From Dehalococcoidia bacterium (lineage in GTDB: Bacteria > Chloroflexota > Dehalococcoidia > E44-bin15), in contig SOIC01000107.1 of NCBI GenBank assembly GCA_004377275.1, positions 1 to 6,272 of the forward strand: a DNA stretch of 6,272 nucleotides, given 5' to 3'. The position numbers and the translations under genes are program-made. Within the stretch, counting starts at the first letter, position 1. Each line of letters begins with the position of its first letter. Under the pieces are notes generated by a model. It had not been told where the DNA came from. It saw only the letters and a program-made list of their open reading frames with translations, and did not search any database. Positions 1 to 6,183 of the stretch are shown here, piece by piece.

Positions 1-369
1 CTAGGCATCCCATCTGTCACCATCGCCCGACAAGTGGAGGTCGATAATGGCAAGCTTAAGGTGGAACGGGTTGTATCGGATGGCTACCAGATAGTCGAAG
101 CCCCGCTGCCGGCCCTGGTTACAGTGAGCCATGAGCTGGGACAGCTACGGAATGTCGCCCTGCGGGAGCTTATGGCTGCTAAGGATAAACCTATACAGAT
201 TTGGGGGTGTCAGGACCTCGGCATTGCGGCATTACCGATGAGGCGGACGAGGATGATAGACCTTTATATGCCGCAGAGGAAATCGAGGTGTGATATTATG
301 GATGGCAATACCGAGGAAGAAGCAGCAGCGAATCTAGCCCTCAGACTCAGGGAGGCCAGGATCTTATAA
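1..369 (+). CDS. etfB: Electron transfer flavoprotein beta subunit, C-terminal part (5'-truncated by window edge)
   Basis: The open frame enters from the left edge in frame 1 and gives 122 visible residues before TAA at 367-369, so the N-terminal half lies outside. The fragment starts LGIPSVTIARQ, which matches the conserved LGIPxVT stretch of EtfB/FixA. It then carries VEAPLPALVTV (about residues 35-50 of the fragment), the heart of the EtfB family signature, followed by the MAAKDKPIQIW stretch and a C-terminal EEEAAANLALRLREARIL helix typical of the family end. EtfB forms a heterodimer with EtfA and carries electrons on FAD between dehydrogenases and a quinone oxidoreductase. The nucleotide-binding N-terminus is not visible, so AMP binding versus a bifurcating FAD cannot be judged. 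A GTG at 34 can serve as a start on paper but lies inside the conserved domain. No etfA follows; the next gene begins 27 nt downstream. The family call is firm, but the electron donor is unknown. Confidence 0.9.
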   Translation, partial: LGIPSVTIARQVEVDNGKLKVERVVSDGYQIVEAPLPALVTVSHELGQLRNVALRELMAAKDKPIQIWGCQDLGIAALPMRRTRMIDLYMPQRKSRCDIMDGNTEEEAAANLALRLREARIL

Positions 370-375
370 AGCTGT

Positions 376-393
376 AGGAGGATAAGGAGGTGA
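376..393 (+). promoter_or_regulatory. Tandem Shine-Dalgarno sites before the first FAD dehydrogenase
   Basis: The 27-nt spacer holds two purine-rich sites: AGGAGGA at 376-382 and TAAGGAGGTGA at 383-393. The second is an uninterrupted 11-nt complement of the usual bacterial 16S rRNA 3' end, and its GGAGG core ends 6 nt before the ATG at 397. It fixes that ATG as the start and predicts strong translation. Confidence 0.85.
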
Positions 394-396
394 GAA

Positions 397-1857
397 ATGT
401 CTGAAAAAGAAAAGCTGGTAGCAATTGTTGGTGATGCAAATGTTTCCGATACTCCGGAGGCCCTTGAGGCCTATTCCAGAGACGAAAGCTTCGTTCGCCA
501 GATGAAGCCTCAGTTAGTGGCGAGACCCCAAAATGTCGATGAGGTACAGCAGATAGTGAAGTGGGCTAACAGGACGGGCACGCCCCTAATACCGGTGAGC
601 TCCGGCCCACCTCACTTCCGGGGCGATACCGTCCCGAGTTTGGGAGGGGTTGTCGTGGATCTAAGCCGGATGAAAAGGATCATCAGGATCAACCGCAGAA
701 ATAGGGTAGCAATGGTTGAGCCGGGGGTAGCCTTCGCTGAACTCCAGTCAGAACTGAAAAAGGAAGGGCTGAGGCTTCCCATGCCCCTATGTCCTCGCAG
801 CTCGAAATCGGTAATAGGTAGCTGCCTCGAAAGGGAGCCCACCACAATACCCAAGTATCAGTGGGACATTTCTGACCCCCTGCTCTGCACCGAGGTGGTC
901 TTTGGTACTGGCGACCTTTTCAGGACCGGAGAGGCAGCAGGCCCGGGGAGTCTGGAAGACCAGTGGGCATCAGGGCAGGCCCAGACCAATCCGATGGGTC
1001 CCTTTCAGGTCGACTTCTTCAGGCTCATCCAAGGGGCTCAGGGAACCATGGGGATCATCACCTGGGCCACGGTGAAATGTGAGCTTCTACCTCAGATCCA
1101 GAAGCCTTTTCTAGTGGCGTCCCAGAAATTGGAGGATTTACTAGATTTTACCTACAGACTACTATGGGCGAGGTTGGGTGATGAGTTGCTCATCCTTAAC
1201 AATTTCAACCTGGCCGCGATCCTCGCCAAGGACCGGGATGAGATCAAGGCGCTGCGGGACACCCTTCCTCGATGGGTACTCATCGTCTGTGTAGCGGGCT
1301 ATGAAAGGCTTCCCCAGGAACGGGTTGAATATCAGGAAAAGGACGTTATGGATACCGCACAGCGCTTTGGGGTTACGCCTGTGATCGCAATCCAGGGGGT
1401 CCAGGGGAGTGATGTCATGGAAGCGTTGTCGACTGTTTCCGCTGAGCCGTACTGGAAGCTGCGATTCAAGGGTGGATGCCATGACATCTTCTTCCTCACC
1501 ACATTGGAGAAAACCCCGGAGTTTATTTCCTGCATGTATCAGATGGCGGATGCAGCCGGACATCCAGGTACTGATATCGGCATCTACCTGCAACCGCAGA
1601 TTCAAGGACGTGCCTGTCACTGTGAGTTTAATCTGAGCTGCGATCCCGGTAGTCCGAAAGAGATGGAAAAGGTCAGACATCTATTCTTCAATGCGAGCAA
1701 AGAATTGATGGAAATGGGAGGGTTCTTCTCCAGGCCCTACGGGCCGTGGGCTGAAATGGCCTACAGCAGAGATGGACAGAGCGCTATGGCTCTCAGGAAG
1801 GTCAAGGGGATCTTTGACCCTAACAATGTGATGAACCCGGGTAAACTATGCTTCTAG
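397..1857 (+). CDS. GlcD-like FAD-binding dehydrogenase (VAO/PCMH family), first of two
   Basis: A complete 486-residue protein, normal length for GlcD-type FAD-linked oxidases. The FAD-binding PCMH-type domain covers roughly residues 35-232: RPQNVDEVQQIVKWAN (43-58), the pyrophosphate-loop region around PVSSGPPHFRGD (66-77), VVVDLSRMKRIIRI (85-98), VEPGVAFAELQ (107-117) and QGAQGTMGIITWATVK (212-227). The rest is the FAD-linked oxidase C-terminal domain, ending in FDPNNVMNPGKLCF, the classical FDPxxxxNPGK terminus. The usual GlcD GGNVAxNAGG segment is replaced by a GSCLEREPTTIPKYQWD stretch (141-157), which marks a separate subgroup. H73 lies in the loop where some family members attach FAD covalently, but GlcD proteins bind it non-covalently. 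The protein appears soluble, with no signal peptide or membrane span. The next gene, an Fe-S CCG protein starting 10 nt later, is the expected electron-accepting partner, as in glycolate oxidase or bifurcating lactate dehydrogenase. The substrate is probably a hydroxyacid or alcohol (inference). Family is certain, reaction is not. Confidence 0.88.
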   Translation: MSEKEKLVAIVGDANVSDTPEALEAYSRDESFVRQMKPQLVARPQNVDEVQQIVKWANRTGTPLIPVSSGPPHFRGDTVPSLGGVVVDLSRMKRIIRINRRNRVAMVEPGVAFAELQSELKKEGLRLPMPLCPRSSKSVIGSCLEREPTTIPKYQWDISDPLLCTEVVFGTGDLFRTGEAAGPGSLEDQWASGQAQTNPMGPFQVDFFRLIQGAQGTMGIITWATVKCELLPQIQKPFLVASQKLEDLLDFTYRLLWARLGDELLILNNFNLAAILAKDRDEIKALRDTLPRWVLIVCVAGYERLPQERVEYQEKDVMDTAQRFGVTPVIAIQGVQGSDVMEALSTVSAEPYWKLRFKGGCHDIFFLTTLEKTPEFISCMYQMADAAGHPGTDIGIYLQPQIQGRACHCEFNLSCDPGSPKEMEKVRHLFFNASKELMEMGGFFSRPYGPWAEMAYSRDGQSAMALRKVKGIFDPNNVMNPGKLCF

Positions 1858-1867
1858 GGGGTACGAT

Positions 1868-3142
1868 ATGACACTACAGGATTACCGAATCGATATACAG
1901 AGATGCAGCCGATGCTCACTATGCAAATGGCTACCACTGTCACAAATAAAGAGCTGGAGATTCGCTAATGCTTGTCCCAGCATGGTATGGGGTAATTTCC
2001 ATGCCTACTCGGCCGGCGGCAGGATGATTGCTGCGCTGGCGCTACTTGACGGCCGGATAGACTACACGGACAAGCTGGTGGAGATAGTATACCAATGCCA
2101 GATGGATGGCGCCTGCGATGTCTCGTGTAAGGTTAACAGAGACATGGACCCCCTGGAGGTGATGCTGGAGCTCAGGGCGAAATGTGTTGAGGAGGGTCAG
2201 GTACTGCCAGCACATATGGTGATGATCGAAAGCCTGAGGAGCGATGATAATGTATTGGGTGAGCCAAAGGCTGAGCGAGGCAAATGGGCTGAAGGCCTAG
2301 ACGTCAAGGATATAACGAAGGAAAAGGCCGATGTCCTCTACTTTGCCGGGTGTAGATATTCTTTTGACCAGGATCTATGGAAAATTGCCAGAGACGCAAT
2401 AGCTCTTCTGAAGATAGCAGGTGTTGATGTTGGCATTGAGGGGAAGGAGGAGGCATGCTGTGGAGGCCGGGCCTTCGAGATAGGCTATCGCGGAGAGTTT
2501 ACCAAATATGCCGAGCACAGTATAGAAACCTGGAATACCGCGGACGTGCGCACGGTGGTAACCCCTTGTTCCGATTGCTATGGCGCCTTTAAGTTCCACT
2601 ATCCTCGAATTGGCAAGGAGATGAATTTTGAGGTACTGCATATCACCGAATACCTTGACCGCTTGATAAAAGAGGGTAGGCTTAAGCCAATTAAGAAAGT
2701 GCCGCTTAAGGTTACCTATCACGATCCGTGTCATTTAGGCAGGTTGTCAGAACCATATATACCATGGGAGGGTGTTGAGAAGAAAGTCCTGGGACAGGTT
2801 ATAATCAAGGACCCTCCGAGGGAGTACAGGCGGGGCACCAGTGGAATCTATGAACCGCCAAGGGACATACTTCGTAGTATCCCCGGCATCGAGCTTTTAG
2901 AGATGGAGCGCATTAAGGAATATGCCTGGTGCTGCGGCGCCGGCGGCGGGGTAAAGGAAGCCTATCCCGAGTTCGCTCTATGGACCGCCGATGAACGTAT
3001 AGAGGAGGCGAAGGCTACCGGGGCTGAAGCCTTAGTAACTGCCTGTCCCTGGTGTGAGAGAAGCTTCAGGGATGCTCTGGAGCAGAATGGGGCCAAGATC
3101 AAGCTATACGACATAGTAGAACTGCTTCTGGAAGCACTTTGA
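1868..3142 (+). CDS. Iron-sulfur oxidoreductase with two CCG domains (GlpC/GlcF/HdrD-like)
   Basis: A complete 424-residue soluble protein. The N-terminus holds two ferredoxin-like cluster sites. Site 1 is C13-x2-C16-x2-C19 with a fourth cysteine only at C36 (followed by P37), a 16-residue gap. Site 2 is C77-x2-D80-x2-C83-x3-C87, where aspartate stands in the position of the second cysteine and no proline follows. Two cysteine-rich CCG domains follow. Domain 1 runs from about 155 to 247, with AGC at 162, CCGGR at 197-201 and CSDC at 234-237. Domain 2 runs from about 280 to 405, with DPCH at 286-289, CCGAGGG at 355-361 and CPWC at 393-396. CCG domains bind the noncubane [4Fe-4S] cluster in HdrB and occur in GlcF, GlpC, HdrD and DsrK-type proteins, where they relay electrons between a flavoprotein and a membrane or soluble acceptor. 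Lying between two FAD dehydrogenase genes, it probably serves one or both. The start has only a weak GGGGG site (1858-1862), so translational coupling to the gene upstream is plausible. Confidence 0.9.
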   Translation: MTLQDYRIDIQRCSRCSLCKWLPLSQIKSWRFANACPSMVWGNFHAYSAGGRMIAALALLDGRIDYTDKLVEIVYQCQMDGACDVSCKVNRDMDPLEVMLELRAKCVEEGQVLPAHMVMIESLRSDDNVLGEPKAERGKWAEGLDVKDITKEKADVLYFAGCRYSFDQDLWKIARDAIALLKIAGVDVGIEGKEEACCGGRAFEIGYRGEFTKYAEHSIETWNTADVRTVVTPCSDCYGAFKFHYPRIGKEMNFEVLHITEYLDRLIKEGRLKPIKKVPLKVTYHDPCHLGRLSEPYIPWEGVEKKVLGQVIIKDPPREYRRGTSGIYEPPRDILRSIPGIELLEMERIKEYAWCCGAGGGVKEAYPEFALWTADERIEEAKATGAEALVTACPWCERSFRDALEQNGAKIKLYDIVELLLEAL

Positions 3143-3152
3143 GAACCTAGAT

Positions 3153-3159
3153 TAAGGAG
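3153..3159 (+). promoter_or_regulatory. Shine-Dalgarno site of the second FAD dehydrogenase
   Basis: TAAGGAG lies in the 23-nt spacer, 6 nt before the ATG at 3166. It supports that ATG as the start. Confidence 0.75.
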
Positions 3160-3165
3160 CGAAAA

Positions 3166-4719
3166 ATGACACTTCATAGAAATGTCTACCAGGTTTTAGC
3201 GGATATAGTAGGTCACGAGAATATCTCCGATGAACCTGTAATACTGGATACGTATGCGTTCCAGTGGCTGGCGGAGACTATCTCTGGCACGAAGTTTTGC
3301 ACCCGGCCCGAAGCTGTGTTACTGCCAGGAAGTGTAGAGGAGGTCCAGGCAATAGTCAAGGCATGCAATAGCAATGGGATACGGTATAAAGCGTTCAGCA
3401 CCGGTTGGGGTCCCTGGAACACCGTTGGAGGAGAAGGGGTTATCCAGCTAGATCTCAGGCGGATGAACAGGATCCTCGAGATAGATGAGAAGAACATGTT
3501 CGCCGTGGTCGAGCCTTACGTAATAGGGTCACAACTCCAGGTCGAGGCTATGAAGAAAGGACTGAACTGTCACTTGATCGGGGCAGGAGCGAACACCTCC
3601 ATCCTGGCGAGCGCTACATCAATGGCGGGTTATGGGCTGTCGGGTATCTTCATGGGGTATAGCAATTGTAATGTACTAGCGGTAGAATGGGTCCTGCCCG
3701 ACGGGGAAATACTTAAGCTGGGTTCTCTGGGATCGGGTGCTGGTTGGTTTGGTGGAGACGGGCCGGGGCCGAGCCTACGGGGTGTAATGAGAGGGATGAT
3801 TGGAGCGTTGGGAGGAATCGGCGTGTTCACCAAATGCGGCATCAAGCTCTACCCCTGGTACGGCCCACCTACTACCCCGATGGAGGGGATTCATCCGCTC
3901 GATGGTATGCCGATCCCGGAAAGTTACCAGGCCCACAGCCTCACATTTCCAAGCTGGGAAGCGCTCGCTGATGCAGTATACAGAATCGGTGAGGCCGAGA
4001 TAGGGTATGTTATGGGGAGAGCTCTTCCCCCAGGCTTGATACCTGTGATCAGTATTAGCTCAGCGGCTGATTATACTCAAATGCTGCAGATGGTTACAAT
4101 AGATGAATTCAAGTACGCTATCCAGATTATTCTGGGTGCCAACTCTGCCCGGGAGCTGGAGTACCAGAAGAGGGCTCTGGAAGATATCCTGAAAGAAACC
4201 CGAGGGAAGATAATACCAATGATGGAAGAGCAGTCCGTTAAAAACATACTTTTCCGCCACCTTATCAAGTCAGAAGGGATTTCCAGGGTATTCCAGCTGG
4301 CAGGGACATTTGCCACATCCCTAGGTGCTGGAACGTCGTGGGACGCAGCCGTGGCTTCAGGCAAGCTTGGGGAGCAGTTAAAGAGGAAGTATATTGAACG
4401 GGGCGCAATCGCGGATGATGGGGGGGATCTTGCCTGGGGAGGGGCATATCAGCACTGCCGCTTCGGACACCTGGAGGAGATCATTATGTATGATTTCCAG
4501 GATCCTGACTCTTTAAAAGGCGCGGAGGAATATATTGAGGAGTCTGCGCAAGCAGCGATAGATAAAAGCCTGGGGCAGCCGATCTCGATTGTACGGGGTA
4601 TGGCAGAACAGTTTGGGCCTACCAGTTGCGATTACCATATCTGGATGAAAAGGATCAAGAAGGCCTTTGATCCCAATATTGCTGCGGATCCTAGCTTTTA
4701 CGTTGAGCCGGCGGAGTAA
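3166..4719 (+). CDS. Second GlcD/VAO-family FAD-binding dehydrogenase
   Basis: A complete 517-residue protein, a distant paralogue of the FAD protein at 397-1857. The two share the pattern IVGxxNxSDxPxxLxxY near the N-terminus, LPGSVEEVQAIVKA (53-66) against the other's RPQNVDEVQQIVKW, and LDLRRMNRILEID (95-107) then VVEP (114-117). The pyrophosphate-loop region is around AFSTGWGPWNTVGG (76-89), unlike the SSGPPHFRGD of the first copy. A glycine-rich segment at about 186-222, including GGDGPGPSLRG (196-206) and ALGGIGVFTK (214-223), closes the FAD domain. The C-terminus FDPNIAADPSFYVEPAE keeps the FDPN motif but has lost the usual NPGK ending. No signal peptide or membrane span is seen. This subgroup is loosely like the p-cresol dehydrogenase/vanillyl-alcohol oxidase branch, but the substrate cannot be named. 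A pair of FAD subunits with one Fe-S subunit recalls GlcD/GlcE/GlcF, although here both FAD genes encode full-length proteins and the Fe-S gene lies between them. Confidence 0.86.
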   Translation: MTLHRNVYQVLADIVGHENISDEPVILDTYAFQWLAETISGTKFCTRPEAVLLPGSVEEVQAIVKACNSNGIRYKAFSTGWGPWNTVGGEGVIQLDLRRMNRILEIDEKNMFAVVEPYVIGSQLQVEAMKKGLNCHLIGAGANTSILASATSMAGYGLSGIFMGYSNCNVLAVEWVLPDGEILKLGSLGSGAGWFGGDGPGPSLRGVMRGMIGALGGIGVFTKCGIKLYPWYGPPTTPMEGIHPLDGMPIPESYQAHSLTFPSWEALADAVYRIGEAEIGYVMGRALPPGLIPVISISSAADYTQMLQMVTIDEFKYAIQIILGANSARELEYQKRALEDILKETRGKIIPMMEEQSVKNILFRHLIKSEGISRVFQLAGTFATSLGAGTSWDAAVASGKLGEQLKRKYIERGAIADDGGDLAWGGAYQHCRFGHLEEIIMYDFQDPDSLKGAEEYIEESAQAAIDKSLGQPISIVRGMAEQFGPTSCDYHIWMKRIKKAFDPNIAADPSFYVEPAE

Positions 4720-4774
4720 AGGGGTTCGATAAGTCTTTGTATCTCAACCTTCAATTCTAAGTTTCTATAACTGT
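4720..4774 (+). other. AT-rich intergenic spacer before fixC
   Basis: With the ribosome site, the gap is 70 nt, the longest in the cluster and visibly more AT-rich than the flanking coding sequence. It contains TATAAC at 4766-4771, one mismatch from a sigma-70 -10 box, and TTGTAT at 4737-4742, but these are 23 nt apart, too far for a standard promoter. No stem-loop with a U-tract is visible, so a terminator is not supported. It may hold an internal promoter or be a junction between two gene blocks. Low confidence in either role. Confidence 0.35.
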
Positions 4775-4784
4775 AAAGGAGGAG
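4775..4784 (+). promoter_or_regulatory. Strong Shine-Dalgarno site of fixC
   Basis: AAAGGAGGAG, with its GGAGG core ending 7 nt before the ATG at 4790, fixes that start codon. Confidence 0.8.
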
Positions 4785-4789
4785 CGTCA

Positions 4790-6181
4790 ATGAGTAACTA
4801 CGATTTAGTTGTGGTGGGTGGAGGGCCTGGAGGAAGTGCTGCTGCCAAGGAAGCCGCGGATGCCGGTCTTAAGGTAGTCATCCTCGAGCGGGGACGCTTC
4901 TGCGGCGAGAAAAACTCGTCTGGTTTTGGCCTCGCGCCCAAGGCCGCCCGGGATTTCGATTACATTAAGGATCTGGACGTACCATCGTTGTGGCCGACCA
5001 AATTCGGTGTAATGCATATAGTCGAGCCCACGCCATCCAACTCTGATCGCTTAACCTGGGGTCTGACTCCTCCAAAGCGTAACAGCTATCCCCAGGCCAG
5101 CGAATACATGGTGCAGATGATGTACCGGCCTGAGTTCGACCAGTGGATGGCGGACAAAGCCACCTCGGCCGGTGCGGAGCTCAAGCTCGCCACCCTGGCG
5201 CATGACGTAATCAAAGATGGGGAGAACATTGTCGGTGTAGTTGACCATCACGGCAACGAGTACCGTGCGCCGGTGGTCATCGCGGCCGACGGCGCACACT
5301 CCCTAATGGCCAATAAGGCTGGGATTCGAAAGAGATGGGATAAAGACCAGATTGTGGTGCTGGCCACAGTCGATTTCGAGGCTGACCCGGAGCGGATCGC
5401 CGAATATTGCGGCGACACGAACGTTAATATCTTCATGGGCCCAGACCGCGGCGGATACTGCACTATCTGCCGGGACGGATTTCACATCGGCTCCCGCCCA
5501 GCGAAGACGCTACAGAACGAAATCGACGCAGGCCGAAACCTATCAACCAGATCAGTGATAGATAATGTTCAACTTGATTTCATTCAGCGCCTGATCAAAG
5601 CCACTCGTGCCCGTCCTCGCGAGTTCCAACTTCACTTCCTCCCCTGGCTGAAAACGTTTAATGAAAGGATCTACAAGGGCGGTCTCATGCTTACCGGTGA
5701 CGCGGCAGGTGTACCGGAGCCGTTCATGGCTGAGGGCGTGTGGCAGGCAATGTATTCGTCGCGGCTGGCCGCCCAGGTTGCAGTGCGGGCTCACCAGGAT
5801 AGTGATTTCTCCAAGGAATACTTCAAACAATACATGGAGGAACTGAAGGTATCGCCGGTGGGCGTTGATTTCACCTCCGGGACCGTGCTCCGAGACTTCT
5901 TTTCCGCATGGACCTCCCAAACCTTCTACGACCTCTTCGACAACCTTGCCGACGCCATGTTCTATAGCATGCTCACCTTTGCCGAACCACATGCACATGG
6001 CATGCTGCGAGTGCCGGCGATCATGGTAGATATGATACCGCAACTGCTTTTCATGTCGCGCTATTACTTCCCCATAGCAGAGGAAGCCTCGAGAGATAAA
6101 ATCAAGGGCTTCCTCGCTGGCACCAAGATGATGGCCCCCATGCTGAAGGGTATGATGCAGCCACCTGCAGGAGGAGAGTAA
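4790..6181 (+). CDS. fixC: FixC-like electron transfer flavoprotein:quinone oxidoreductase flavoprotein
   Basis: A complete 463-residue protein of the FixC/geranylgeranyl reductase flavoprotein family. The N-terminal Rossmann fold has VVVGGGPGGSAAAKEA with the GxGxxG glycines at 10-15 and acidic E33 (ILERG) for the FAD ribose. It is followed by CGEKNSSG (38-45), matching the FixC GxKNxxGG segment. AADGAHS at about residues 165-171 is the middle FAD motif, and LTGDAAGVPEPFMAEG (301-316) is the GD motif contacting FAD. Mitochondrial-type ETF-QO is about 600 residues with a fused [4Fe-4S] domain. This protein lacks that domain, as FixC does, and a separate ferredoxin gene starts 2 nt downstream. 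It probably takes electrons from ETF and passes them to quinone at the membrane surface. The tail (388-463) carries 11 methionines and hydrophobic patches but no clear transmembrane helix. Arginine codons differ from the upstream genes: 4 of 26 are AGA/AGG, against about half or more upstream. The menaquinone link is inferred. Confidence 0.87.
   Translation: MSNYDLVVVGGGPGGSAAAKEAADAGLKVVILERGRFCGEKNSSGFGLAPKAARDFDYIKDLDVPSLWPTKFGVMHIVEPTPSNSDRLTWGLTPPKRNSYPQASEYMVQMMYRPEFDQWMADKATSAGAELKLATLAHDVIKDGENIVGVVDHHGNEYRAPVVIAADGAHSLMANKAGIRKRWDKDQIVVLATVDFEADPERIAEYCGDTNVNIFMGPDRGGYCTICRDGFHIGSRPAKTLQNEIDAGRNLSTRSVIDNVQLDFIQRLIKATRARPREFQLHFLPWLKTFNERIYKGGLMLTGDAAGVPEPFMAEGVWQAMYSSRLAAQVAVRAHQDSDFSKEYFKQYMEELKVSPVGVDFTSGTVLRDFFSAWTSQTFYDLFDNLADAMFYSMLTFAEPHAHGMLRVPAIMVDMIPQLLFMSRYYFPIAEEASRDKIKGFLAGTKMMAPMLKGMMQPPAGGE
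6169..6178 (+). promoter_or_regulatory. Shine-Dalgarno site for the ferredoxin gene, inside the fixC 3' end
   Basis: AGGAGGAGAG overlaps the last fixC codons (Gly-Gly-Glu) and ends 5 nt before the ATG at 6184. Because the site is embedded in the upstream gene and only 2 nt separate stop and start, the two genes are very probably translationally coupled. Confidence 0.75.
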
Positions 6182-6183
6182 TC

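Noticed and set aside
34..369. GTG at 34 as a genuine start of a short 111-residue protein
   Set aside because: The codons before it (LGIPSVTIARQ) continue the conserved EtfB sequence to the window edge, so the gene is truncated, not short.
1162..1680. A 172-codon antisense open frame within the first FAD dehydrogenase gene
   Set aside because: It lies wholly opposite a well-supported conserved gene, has no recognisable domain, and shows no independent evidence of being a gene.
2105..2107. D80 of the Fe-S protein as a sequencing error for cysteine
   Set aside because: GAT to TGT/TGC would need two or more base changes and the frame is intact, so a real substitution is more likely.
3744..4003. 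Plus-strand alternative frames inside the second FAD gene
   Set aside because: They overlap the conserved PCMH/oxidase coding frame, have no ribosome site and show no domain.
4737..4771. TTGTAT and TATAAC as a standard -35/-10 promoter pair
   Set aside because: The spacing is 23 nt against the usual 16-18, and no better -35 match lies at the right distance.
4720..4774. A rho-independent terminator after the second FAD gene
   Set aside because: No GC-rich stem followed by a T-run can be found; only a 4-bp possible pairing is present.
5552..6043. A 163-codon antisense open frame within fixC
   Set aside because: It is opposite the conserved FixC coding region, its product is rich in His/Gly/Glu without any family motif, and it is best explained as a chance open frame.
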